26,380 nt of DNA from a virus, in IMG/VR virus record IMGVR_UViG_3300048031_000234, positions 1 to 26,380 of that record; one strand, given 5' to 3'. Positions 1 to 5,360 of this stretch are shown here, one piece after another. The position numbers were made by a program, and so were the translations under genes. Position 1 is the first letter of the stretch. Every line of letters starts with the position of its first letter. The notes under the pieces were generated by a model. The model was not told the origin of the DNA. It did not search any database and saw only the letters and a list, made by a program, of their open reading frames with translations.

Positions 1-208
1 ACATTGTCAGTTGGTTCTTTACGTATATTGCATCAACGCTATGGCCAGATGTTAATCTGTCGCTAATGATAATATATATCTTGCTATTGATTGGGTTATA
101 GAAATGTTGTTGCGCTAGGCTGTTGCTAACCACGTCATAATAGTCGTTATCGCGTAGTAAACCGCCTATGATAGCCTGTTCAGCCTCTGGTGAGTGATAA
201 TCTTGCAT
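1..208 (-). CDS. dnaB: Replicative DNA helicase DnaB, N-terminal part (cut by window edge)
   Basis: Reading leftward from an ATG at 208-206, the first 69 codons start MQDYHSPEAEQAIIGGLL, followed by an acidic DND and later FYNPINSKIYIII and GHSVDAIYVKNQL. This is the usual pattern of the DnaB N-terminal domain (EAEQAVLGGLL...FY...H..I...I..L...G..VD...V...L), the helical domain that helps form the hexamer and contacts primase. The ATPase domain lies outside the window. A ribosome binding site of the form AAAAAGGATTAAAAA precedes the ATG, the same leader type used by several rightward genes. It is the last gene seen of the leftward operon and implies that the phage carries its own replisome genes to the left. 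The call rests on motif memory only. Confidence 0.85.
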   Translation of the reverse strand, partial: MQDYHSPEAEQAIIGGLLRDNDYYDVVSNSLAQQHFYNPINSKIYIIISDRLTSGHSVDAIYVKNQLTM

Positions 209-261
209 TTTTTAATCCTTTTTGCTTGCAATATGTTATATTGTATTTAATATTATGTAAA

Positions 262-335
262 GCCATTGGTTTCCCCCTATAGTAATGGCATCTGGGCGGT
301 AGTTTTCTAATCCTTTTCTATCGCCCTATTTTTTT
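262..335 (+). ncRNA. Candidate small RNA or antisense terminator opposite the leftward operon
   Basis: The gap between dnaB and the DUF1064 gene holds two consecutive hairpins that make best sense on the plus strand. The first has arms GCCATT (262-267) and AATGGC (284-289). The second has arms GGGCGGTAG (294-302) and CTATCGCCC (318-326), nine pairs including one G-U that pairs only in plus-strand RNA, followed by a T run (329-335): a textbook intrinsic terminator. No rightward gene lies upstream. A weak sigma70-like promoter (TTGCAA at 226-231, TATTAT at 251-256, spacing 19) would start transcription at about 263, on the first hairpin. Alternatively the hairpins act on the leftward mRNA, in which case the G-U would be a mismatch. 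Confidence 0.35.
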
Positions 336-663
336 AGTATACTTCTAGGATTGTAATCCCATGAACAGCTTTCATAAGCTTCTTGACCAACCTGTAACGC
401 GCTTGCTTTGCTGTAATAGGTGATTTAACATCCTCAACAATCAATGTGCCTTCTTTATTTTTGTATTGCGAATCCGCTGTATATCTACATATCTTTTGGT
501 CGTTCACTAGTATCTGATAAACTGGATGTATCTCAAGGTCTGATATCTCACCATCCTTTAATCTTTGTTTGTTATGTAAGTATCTGGCGTGTTCCCGTTT
601 ACTGTCAAATGTCATACCATCGTCTTTGACTTTGATAGCGTTGTATTTATTGCGTTTGTACAT
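334..663 (-). CDS. DUF1064-family nuclease-like protein
   Basis: A 109-aa protein with the usual length and layout of DUF1064: KRNKYNAIK at the N-terminus, then TFDSKREHARY, GEISDLEIHPVYQI, RYTADSQYKN and a closing VEDVKS...A..R..LVKKLM. Family members are small phage proteins thought to have the PD-(D/E)XK nuclease fold. The D of YTADSQY (about residue 64) and the E-D-V-K near residues 76-79 would be the metal-binding and catalytic residues. Holliday-junction or flap cleavage in phage replication or recombination is the usual suggestion, not shown here. It overlaps the stop of the HNH gene by one base (TAATG), so translation is probably coupled. The residue W/F that often follows YxAD is replaced by S. 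Confidence 0.8.
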   Translation of the reverse strand: MYKRNKYNAIKVKDDGMTFDSKREHARYLHNKQRLKDGEISDLEIHPVYQILVNDQKICRYTADSQYKNKEGTLIVEDVKSPITAKQARYRLVKKLMKAVHGITILEVY

Positions 664-1070
664 TAGTCAATTTCCTTAATGTTCGGCTTGTAGCTGGTGT
701 TAAAGCCACGCGATTGTATCTTAGTTTTACCTTGTATTTTCTGTTTAGGCTTCTGACTTTTCTTGGTAGACTTTGTTAAGCTTCTGACCTTACGCCTATT
801 TTGAGCGTCTCTCCTGTCTTTAGCTAGAGCGCAGGGGTTCACACACCAAAGCGCTATATTAGCCTCCTCATGCTTGCCCCCAAACGCCCTCTGAGCCAGA
901 TGCTCAATACGTATCTTACGTTGTGCAAATTCCAAATCTCTACCACATCCACAGCCACACTTGCCACACTGCTCAAGCGCTATCTTAGCATAAAGATAAT
1001 TTGGTATAAGTTTATATTTAATGTAGTCTGGATGTTCGCTAAATTTCACGTAACAGTCTCCTGAGTGCAT
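663..1070 (-). CDS. HNH endonuclease-like protein
   Basis: A 135-aa protein with a Cys-rich zinc-ribbon-like segment (C35-G-K-C38-G-C40-G-C42) followed by a betabeta-alpha-metal core: RIEHLAQRAFGGKHEEAN and LWCVNPCALAKDRRDAQ. E56-H57 and N71 match the first His and the Asn of HNH nucleases. The position after the second C-x3-C cysteine, often His, is Ala here. The tail (about residues 88-125) is very rich in Lys, Arg, Ser and Gln and probably binds nucleic acid. Its start lies 32 bases inside the preceding 60-aa gene, and no internal Met offers a later start that keeps the Cys cluster. HNH proteins in phages serve in packaging, recombination or as homing enzymes. The place beside a DUF1064 nuclease and dnaB suggests DNA metabolism. 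Confidence 0.7.
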   Translation of the reverse strand: MHSGDCYVKFSEHPDYIKYKLIPNYLYAKIALEQCGKCGCGCGRDLEFAQRKIRIEHLAQRAFGGKHEEANIALWCVNPCALAKDRRDAQNRRKVRSLTKSTKKSQKPKQKIQGKTKIQSRGFNTSYKPNIKEID

Positions 1071-1221
1071 CTGTCGTTTCTTTTGTTACTAACTCCTGGA
1101 AATGGTGTTGCCGCCTTGTGTCGCCTCGTTTAACAGCACGTTGTAACATCATTCGATTGAAGTAAGGGTGGTTAGTGTAAAAGGTTTCAGTCACTTCTCC
1201 TTCATGCTTTTGTATTCTCAT
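1039..1221 (-). CDS. Small unknown protein, 60 aa
   Basis: A 60-residue, Arg/His/Thr-rich protein (MRIQKHEGEVTETFYTNHPY at the start, ALRRLLREI at the end). I do not recognise a family. It is accepted because its ATG overlaps the stop of the upstream regulator by four bases (ATGA, 1218-1221), the coupling used throughout this operon. Its 3' end overlaps the HNH gene by 32 bases, more than its neighbours do. It has no membrane segment or Cys pair. The net charge is positive, so nucleic-acid binding is possible but not shown. Confidence 0.6.
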   Translation of the reverse strand: MRIQKHEGEVTETFYTNHPYFNRMMLQRAVKRGDTRRQHHFQELVTKETTDALRRLLREI

Positions 1222-1433
1222 CTGAAGTCACCTCTGCAAATCTTGTTAAGCTTATGAAGTCTTGTTGGTGACAATCTTTTTTTATGTAACCTTATAATTG
1301 TGCTCCAGTGTCGTTCTGGGATTCCAAATATTTTCCATTTCCTAACGCTATCGTATTTAAGGTTTTCGATGTTGTTAGCGATGGCCTTTGAGCCACCGCA
1401 GTTTTCTATAATTGATTCTATTGTATGTTTCAT
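1218..1433 (-). CDS. Cro/YdaS-like helix-turn-helix protein
   Basis: A 71-aa protein with one small DNA-binding domain. IIENCGGSKAIANNI, then a turn and SVRKWKIFGIPERHW, match the pattern of Cro- and YdaS-type regulators (I...GG...A..L....SV..W...GIP..W). The last third is basic (LHKKRLSPTRLHKLNKICRG). It starts within an ATGA overlap with the upstream 68-aa gene and ends in another. A Cro-like gene inside the leftward operon could regulate the operon's own promoter in the divergent control region (2293-2482), which carries inverted repeats. No second repressor or integrase is visible here, so lysogeny cannot be claimed. Confidence 0.65.
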   Translation of the reverse strand: MKHTIESIIENCGGSKAIANNIENLKYDSVRKWKIFGIPERHWSTIIRLHKKRLSPTRLHKLNKICRGDFR

Positions 1434-1636
1434 TTTATATCTCTACTATAATGTTCCATAGACGCAGTATTAAGTGCGCGTATGATTGACGCTTTGTCAT
1501 TGTTAAATTCTGTAAAGCAAATTTCACTGGGGTCATTCATAAGTTTTGCTATTTTTTTGGCGTGTTTCATGCTTGAAGTATAGGTTGACCCACATCCAGT
1601 TTCTTCTTCATAATCAAATACTCTATATATTTTCAT
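1430..1636 (-). CDS. Small unknown protein, 68 aa
   Basis: A 68-aa protein (MKIYRVFDYEEETGCGSTYT...) with a short beta-like N-terminus followed by a helix-rich remainder (SMKHAKKIAKLMNDP). No family recognised. Both ends overlap neighbours by four bases (ATGA), which strongly supports translation as part of the leftward operon. It resembles short early phage accessory proteins. No Cys-pair motif, signal peptide or membrane helix is visible. Confidence 0.65.
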   Translation of the reverse strand: MKIYRVFDYEEETGCGSTYTSSMKHAKKIAKLMNDPSEICFTEFNNDKASIIRALNTASMEHYSRDIK

Positions 1637-1950
1637 CTTGTTACCCCTTTTGGTTCAGTATTATCCCAAACTGCACTTATAATATTCCATTGGCTATCCA
1701 CAATTATTGGCATGTCATAATTATGGAAAGGCATTAAATGATAAACTATATTTTCGTGTGAATTTGCCTCTCTGTTTTTTATGAGGCGATATTGTTTGTA
1801 ATGCCAGTTGATAGCATCATTAACATTGTCGAATACATTTAAATTCATATTGTCATCGTCAGTCGTGTCAACTGTTCCATCGTCAAATATCTTAACGTTA
1901 AAAACACCATTACCCTCTTTGCTAGTCTCATATATTATTTTATTTGTCAT
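1633..1950 (-). CDS. Unknown protein, 105 aa, acidic centre
   Basis: A 105-aa protein starting MTNKIIYETSKEGNGVFNVK, with an Asp/Asn-rich centre (around residues 24-40) and a C-terminal half rich in aromatic residues and His (HLMPFHNYDMPIIVD). The layout of beta strands followed by NAINWHYKQYRLIKNRE resembles a small alpha+beta fold, but I recognise no family. A ribosome binding site (AAAAAGGAAATAAAATG) precedes the ATG. Its 3' end overlaps the next gene by four bases. It is the first gene after the UUCG-type hairpin at 1986-2003. Confidence 0.65.
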   Translation of the reverse strand: MTNKIIYETSKEGNGVFNVKIFDDGTVDTTDDDNMNLNVFDNVNDAINWHYKQYRLIKNREANSHENIVYHLMPFHNYDMPIIVDSQWNIISAVWDNTEPKGVTR

Positions 1951-1985
1951 TTTATTTCCTTTTTAATTTTTGAAGTTTGAAGTTT

Positions 1986-2003
1986 CCACGCCCGAAGGCG
2001 TGG
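1986..2003 (-). terminator. Perfect 7-bp hairpin with a UUCG loop between two leftward genes
   Basis: CCACGCC and GGCGTGG are perfect arms around a four-base loop that reads TTCG on the minus strand, closed by C-G: the very stable cUUCGg tetraloop. It lies 11-28 bases after the stop of the gene at 2014-2292. On the minus strand no T run follows (AAACTTCAAACTTC), so full termination is doubtful. An mRNA-stabilising, processing or partial-termination hairpin is as likely. On the plus strand, a T-rich stretch does follow. Confidence 0.5.
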
Positions 2004-2013
2004 CTTTATCTTT

Positions 2014-2292
2014 TTACTTTAAACCTAAATATTCAACTTTATATCCATAGTCGATAAGTGTTTCATTAGCTTCCCTTAAGCTTTCAAAAACATAATCCAT
2101 ACCAGTATATTTACCTTTAACATAATGAGGTATACCTTCCCGATTCTTTATAGTAATTATGTCATATTCGAAAGTCTTGCCACATGGGTAAATTACTCTA
2201 TAAAGTTTCTTTTTTTTCGGTTTACCAGAAACAAAAAAAACGTCTAACAAAGCATTTAATTCTCTGGCGCTGTTTGCTAAATTTGCAGTCAT
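2014..2292 (-). CDS. Unknown protein, 92 aa, first gene of the leftward operon
   Basis: A 92-aa protein: a helical N-terminus (MTANLANSARELNALLDVFF), a basic linker GKPKKKK, then an alternating, probably beta-rich domain (LYRVIYPCGKTFEYDII...YVFESLREANETLIDYGYKVEYLG). No family recognised. It has the strongest ribosome binding site in the leftward operon (TAGGAGGT, 8 bases before the ATG) and is the first gene downstream of the leftward promoter at 2393-2419, about 100 bases away. It is therefore probably among the earliest and most highly made proteins of this arm. Takeover or regulatory functions would fit the position but are not shown. Confidence 0.7.
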   Translation of the reverse strand: MTANLANSARELNALLDVFFVSGKPKKKKLYRVIYPCGKTFEYDIITIKNREGIPHYVKGKYTGMDYVFESLREANETLIDYGYKVEYLGLK

Positions 2293-2311
2293 GTTACTAC
2301 CTCCTATATTT

Positions 2312-2325
2312 GGCTTAATTGCCTT
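2312..2325 (-). promoter_or_regulatory. 5'-leader hairpin GGC-AATTAA-GCC of the leftward transcript
   Basis: On the minus strand AAGGCAATTAAGCC lies about 70 bases downstream of the promoter box and just before the AGGAGGT of the first leftward gene. The GGC/GCC arms with a six-base A/T loop recur in the same place in four rightward leaders (3852, 5329, 6358, 7722). The recurrence matters more than the weak 3-bp stem. Confidence 0.5.
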
Positions 2326-2392
2326 GTGTAGTGATTACACTCTATATTATGCAGAAACATGAGTCAAGGAAATAAATTCCGCATTAGCAATA

Positions 2393-2419
2393 CTTATAGT
2401 AAGTATTAGTAAAATTAAT
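2393..2419 (-). promoter_or_regulatory. Composite phage promoter, leftward copy
   Basis: On the minus strand ATTAA-N5-CTAAT-N4-ACTATAAG. The same layout occurs in five rightward intergenic regions, so this is probably the promoter of the leftward operon. The box also sits in a perfect AATACTTA-TAG-TAAGTATT palindrome (2389-2407), which could be an operator. On the plus strand the inverted repeat reads ATTAG-N5-TTAAT (2405-2419) but is followed by GTTAGAAAAG rather than a good ACWATAAG box, so rightward use is unclear. Confidence 0.6.
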
Positions 2420-2482
2420 GTTAGAAAAGTGTTGCATTAGGGTAAATCTTATGTAAATCTAGGCAAAACAAAAGGAGTAACT

Positions 2483-2674
2483 ATGACAAACGACGAATAT
2501 AGCAGATTATTAAAGAAATTAGGTTTTAACTATGCAAGTTTTGCAACCTTTTGTGGGTGCAACAGGTCAACCATCATAAGGCATAGTCAAGGCAAAATAG
2601 ACCCAATTCCACAAGTTTATAAAAACGTGTTGACATGGATGGAAGAAGGCAAGCTTGATAACCCAAATGACTAG
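2483..2674 (+). CDS. Small helix-turn-helix protein, first rightward gene
   Basis: A 63-aa protein that is essentially one HTH domain: EYSRLLKKLGFNYASFATFCGCNRSTIIRHSQGKIDPIP. The segment ASFATFCGCNRSTIIRHSQG reads as helix-turn-helix of the Cro/C1 type, followed by PIPQVYKNVLTWMEEGK, which is typical of phage HTH proteins whose C-terminal helix packs on the domain. A good ribosome binding site (AAAGGAGTAACT) precedes the ATG. It lies across the divergent control region from the leftward operon, so it may regulate that switch. The gene overlaps the next one by eight bases. Confidence 0.65.
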   Translation: MTNDEYSRLLKKLGFNYASFATFCGCNRSTIIRHSQGKIDPIPQVYKNVLTWMEEGKLDNPND

Positions 2675-3239
2675 CTGGATTTGGACACAGGATAAAATAC
2701 TACTAGCTACTAAATTGTGGGGTGATATATATATGTCTCCTGAGCAAATAGCAAAAGAGCTAGGTGTAAGTAAATCAAGCTTAGATAAGTTTGCACATCG
2801 CAATCGCGATATATTGCCCAAGCGTGGTTTTACTAAAAAGAAAAAAGAGTTAAAGCTTGTAGCGCCAAAATTTAAGCAATATAAAAAATATGCGGATATA
2901 GCTGAAATACATAAATGTAGGAAGTTATGGATGGAAGGCTACGGAGTAAGTGAAATATTAGAAATGGCTGATATAAGCTACACCACATTCAATAAAATGC
3001 GTAAATATGCACCTAATCAGTTTCCTAAGCGAAGCAACAAGAGCGAAAATATTATATCCGCAAGCTTTGTGCCAAAACCTGGCAAGGGTTATTTTTTAAA
3101 GTCAGCAGGTGGCTATTTGCATTGCTCTACCAAGACACTAACATTACAGGCAAAACTGGCATGGCGTGGTAACTTAGAGCAAGCAAAAAATGTAATGGAT
3201 AGCAGTAGTTTTAAATTAATACCAATTAGAGAATATTAA
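2667..3239 (+). CDS. GcrA-like DNA-binding protein with an unknown C-terminal half
   Basis: The N-terminus (MTSWIWTQDKILLATKLWGD, then SPEQIAKELGVSKSSLDKFAHRN) matches the pattern of the GcrA-type HTH (W...R...L..LW..G.S...IA..LG.....V..K.HR). A second HTH-like unit follows at about residues 78-105 (CRKLWMEGYGVSEILEMADI, then SYTTFNKMRKYAP), so the protein may have tandem HTH domains. The last 60 residues are unrecognised. I place the start at the ATG at 2667, inside the ATGACTAG overlap with the preceding gene. A TTG 12 bases upstream is possible but less likely. GcrA regulates cell-cycle transcription in alphaproteobacteria by contacting sigma70 at methylated GANTC sites. Whether this phage protein does so is unknown. 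Confidence 0.6.
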   Translation: MTSWIWTQDKILLATKLWGDIYMSPEQIAKELGVSKSSLDKFAHRNRDILPKRGFTKKKKELKLVAPKFKQYKKYADIAEIHKCRKLWMEGYGVSEILEMADISYTTFNKMRKYAPNQFPKRSNKSENIISASFVPKPGKGYFLKSAGGYLHCSTKTLTLQAKLAWRGNLEQAKNVMDSSSFKLIPIREY

Positions 3240-3241
3240 TA

Positions 3242-3796
3242 ATGTTGTGGCAGATATTAAAAGTTAAAAGTGATGCAGTTTTAAATGTGCATGATTATTT
3301 AAGTTTGAATGATATCGAAGTATATACGCCATTTGAGACTAAATATTTAAGGACTAGCAAGCAACAAAGAAAAAAGCGCGTGAGGATTAGTTATGTCGAG
3401 CCATTATTCAAAGGATATTTAATAATAAAAGTTGAAGGTAATACAAACAGGCTAGCTGAATTGATAGCCAAAAATGCTAACATATATGGATTTATAATGC
3501 ATAACGATGCACCATATTGTCTGAGTTTAAATGCTATTGATGATTTAAAAGAGATATATCCAACAGGCTACAAAACCAATAAACATTCAAAAAAAAATAG
3601 ACAAAAAAAATATAAACCTGATGTGTTTAAGCAATACACCCAAGGTGAGTTAGTACAGTTTAAAACAGGTAGTATGGCTGGCTTGCAATTAAGTGTACAA
3701 AGCCAGGTAGATAATAATTTAATACTTATGTTAAATATTTTAGGTACGCCTCGAAAAGTTGAAACAGCACTAGAGAATATAAAGCCTGTTACATAG
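3242..3796 (+). CDS. NusG/RfaH-like transcription antitermination protein
   Basis: A 184-aa protein with the NusG architecture. An NGN domain at about residues 1-105 includes W3, VHDYLSLNDIEVYTPFETKY, a basic segment, and PLFKGYLIIKV, corresponding to the conserved P-x-(F/L)-(F/P)-G-Y-(L/V)-(F/I) core. A basic linker at 112-130 contains KKNRQKK. A KOW-type domain at about 131-184 includes GELVQFKTGSMAGLQLSVQS, then LMLNILGTPRKVE. NusG proteins bind the RNA polymerase clamp and make it processive. Specialised paralogues need a DNA or RNA site for loading. The gene starts two bases after the GcrA-like gene and directly precedes a composite promoter. A phage copy suggests host polymerase is used during infection. 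Confidence 0.8.
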   Translation: MLWQILKVKSDAVLNVHDYLSLNDIEVYTPFETKYLRTSKQQRKKRVRISYVEPLFKGYLIIKVEGNTNRLAELIAKNANIYGFIMHNDAPYCLSLNAIDDLKEIYPTGYKTNKHSKKNRQKKYKPDVFKQYTQGELVQFKTGSMAGLQLSVQSQVDNNLILMLNILGTPRKVETALENIKPVT

Positions 3797-3797
3797 T

Positions 3798-3825
3798 ATT
3801 AGTTTTTCTAATGCTGTACTATAAG
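3798..3825 (+). promoter_or_regulatory. Composite phage promoter, rightward copy 1
   Basis: ATTAG-TTTTT-CTAAT-GCTGT-ACTATAAG, starting two bases after the stop of the NusG-like gene. The arms ATTAG/CTAAT form a perfect 5-bp inverted repeat with a 5-base spacer. No TTGACA-like element lies 16-18 bases upstream of the box. Drives the unit beginning at 3884. Confidence 0.6.
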
Positions 3826-3851
3826 TAGTTTCTATATTAGTCATGTAGATA

Positions 3852-3863
3852 GGCAATTAAGCC
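3852..3863 (+). promoter_or_regulatory. 5'-leader hairpin GGC-AATTAA-GCC
   Basis: Lies 27 bases after the promoter box and just before the AAAGGA of the gene at 3884. The 12 bases are identical to the leftward leader element at 2312-2323. Confidence 0.5.
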
Positions 3864-3883
3864 ACCTAAAAAAAGGAAATAAA

Positions 3884-4288
3884 ATGACAAATAAAATAAC
3901 AGTAAATAAATGGGTTGGTAACTTTATTAATGGTGATTACAATTGCGGCGATGTGGACACACAATGTAGTGCCGGTTGGTACGATTGGTTTTGTAATAAC
4001 AGCAGTCTTGCAAAGAAAACAAAAACACTTGGTAAAAAAGTTATACAATTACTGCCTAGTGCAAAAATTGACGGACATACGATGTATGTTTGGTTTAAAA
4101 ATAACTGCAGTAGTCAAGGAAATTATGATGATTTTCGTTTTGCAGATATAAAAACTGGCGAAATTTTTTATACTATCGCTTTAGCAAATAATACTCATAA
4201 AAATGAAATTTGGGGTCGAGAAAATAATTTTGAGCAGCCTATATTAACTGGGTCGTGGAAAGAAGTTAAAGAATTTTTTGGCATATAA
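3884..4288 (+). CDS. Conserved phage protein of unknown function, 134 aa
   Basis: Carries a distinctive segment, NGDYNCGDVDTQCSAGWYDW (about residues 17-36), followed by FCNNSSLAKKT, and later TMYVWFKNNC, YDDFRFADIKTGEIFYTI and EIWGRENNFEQP. I recall similar proteins in many unrelated phages, always uncharacterised. The combination of conserved C, D, W and G residues suggests a compact fold or a ligand site. A clear ribosome binding site (AAAAGGAAATAAAATG) follows the GGC...GCC leader. It is the first gene of the 3884-5269 unit and so is probably well expressed. No function is assigned. Confidence 0.75.
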   Translation: MTNKITVNKWVGNFINGDYNCGDVDTQCSAGWYDWFCNNSSLAKKTKTLGKKVIQLLPSAKIDGHTMYVWFKNNCSSQGNYDDFRFADIKTGEIFYTIALANNTHKNEIWGRENNFEQPILTGSWKEVKEFFGI

Positions 4289-4299
4289 AGGATTATAAA

Positions 4300-4695
4300 A
4301 TGTTAAATAATGTAGAAATAAAAACAACATTAAACACTGCAATAGTTGAGATGGAACACGCATTTAATTTTTCTCACTGTGGGCTTTATCATAGCAAAAC
4401 ATATAAACTATTTGCTGTCAGTGGTGATTTATCAGCTTATGGTATGTCAAATAGAGCAACAGTTTTGACTATTAAACGCGAGCAAATGGCAAATGTGGAG
4501 TTATATATTGAAACACAAAGAATATGGCATGAAACGCTTGCAATGCTTAGTATTGGGATTTCTAAGGTTCACAAAAAACACGCTGAAACATTTGATAAAC
4601 TTTATCAATTATGGCGTAAATCTAATGCGCTGATGGCTGATATATTTGACAACAAATATTGCTATCGTTCAAAATGGGCACTTTTAAGCAAATAA
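4300..4695 (+). CDS. Unknown helical protein, 131 aa
   Basis: A mostly helical 131-aa protein (VEIKTTLNTAIVEMEHAFNF, later VELYIETQRIWHETLAMLSI and HAETFDKLYQLWRKSNALMA). I recognise no family. It lies 11 bases after the preceding gene behind the leader AAAGGATTATAAAATG, which is repeated before the next gene and, in variant form, before those at 4922 and 5361. It has several Trp and Tyr residues in the C-terminal half and no membrane segment. Confidence 0.7.
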   Translation: MLNNVEIKTTLNTAIVEMEHAFNFSHCGLYHSKTYKLFAVSGDLSAYGMSNRATVLTIKREQMANVELYIETQRIWHETLAMLSIGISKVHKKHAETFDKLYQLWRKSNALMADIFDNKYCYRSKWALLSK

Positions 4696-4711
4696 TAAAA
4701 AGGATTATAAA

Positions 4712-4909
4712 ATGACTGAATTAGAACAAAAAAATGATATATTACTTGATATTACAGAATTGACTGACGATAGCGAGGATATATTAAACGAATTACTTGA
4801 AATTATGACGCTAGACCAATGGTATGAGCTATATAATAGCTTTTATGAGCCGCCCGAAGAACGGTCAGATTGGGATGAGCATAACACAATGCACCCTAAT
4901 TTCCATTAA
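4712..4909 (+). CDS. Small acidic unknown protein, 65 aa
   Basis: A 65-aa, strongly acidic protein (ILLDITELTDDSEDILNELL, then IMTLDQWYELYNSFYEPPEERSDWDEHN). The size and charge are those of DNA-mimic or inhibitor proteins in early phage regions, but nothing specific links it to one. It has the ribosome binding site AAAAGGATTATAAAATG and lies 16 bases after the upstream stop. Confidence 0.65.
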   Translation: MTELEQKNDILLDITELTDDSEDILNELLEIMTLDQWYELYNSFYEPPEERSDWDEHNTMHPNFH

Positions 4910-4921
4910 AGGATTAAAAAA

Positions 4922-5269
4922 ATGATTACAAGAAAAACAGAATATGACTTAGAGCGAATTAATAAATATAACGAAAAGCCAAGATATAAATTGACGTTAA
5001 GGCTTAACTTTTACAAACGTGAGGCAACAAAAAAACCTACTGTTACCGGTTTTTATAGAACATTTTTTGAGGATATCTTATTTGATAGTTTTGAGAAAAG
5101 CCATATTATAAAATACAATAATAATAGTTTTAAATTTGATAATGATATACCAATTGAAACAAGCGGCATTTTATGCGATAAGCAAGCTGCTGATTACCTG
5201 GTTAATTACATTGAAACTAAATTATTAGACTTCTTTGCAAGAAAATATAAAAAAGAATATGCAGTATAA
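4922..5269 (+). CDS. Unknown protein, 115 aa
   Basis: A 115-aa basic protein (MITRKTEYDLERINKYNEKP...) with beta-like alternation in the first two thirds (YKLTLRLNFYKRE, VTGFYRTFFEDILFDSF) and a helical, Lys-rich end (ADYLVNYIETKLLDFFARKYKK). No family recognised. Preceded by AAAGGATTAAAAAAATG. It is the last gene of the 3884-5269 unit, and a new composite promoter begins two bases after its stop. Confidence 0.65.
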   Translation: MITRKTEYDLERINKYNEKPRYKLTLRLNFYKREATKKPTVTGFYRTFFEDILFDSFEKSHIIKYNNNSFKFDNDIPIETSGILCDKQAADYLVNYIETKLLDFFARKYKKEYAV

Positions 5270-5270
5270 C

Positions 5271-5298
5271 ATTAAAAATTTTAATACTGTACAATAAG
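5271..5298 (+). promoter_or_regulatory. Composite phage promoter, rightward copy 2
   Basis: ATTAA-AAATT-TTAAT-ACTGT-ACAATAAG. The arms extend to a longer perfect palindrome (ATTAAAA-A-TTTTAAT). Spacing is identical to copies at 3798 and 7048. Drives the Cys-rich protein at 5361. Confidence 0.6.
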
Positions 5299-5328
5299 CA
5301 ATATTTATGTAATAAAAAAATCAATCAA

Positions 5329-5338
5329 GGCATAAGCC
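5329..5338 (+). promoter_or_regulatory. 5'-leader hairpin GGC-ATAA-GCC
   Basis: Preceded by ATCAA, as in the copy at 7722 (the copy at 6358 has TTCAA). The loop is two bases shorter than in the other copies but the GGC/GCC arms are kept. Lies before the AAAGGATT of the gene at 5361. Confidence 0.45.
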
Positions 5339-5360
5339 ATTTTAAAAAAGGATTATTACA

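Noticed and set aside
444-629. 61-codon plus-strand frame opposite the DUF1064 gene
   Set aside because: No ribosome binding site, and antisense to a recognisable protein.
3915-4151. 78-codon alternative frame inside the gene at 3884
   Set aside because: The other frame has a ribosome binding site and a recognisable conserved sequence.
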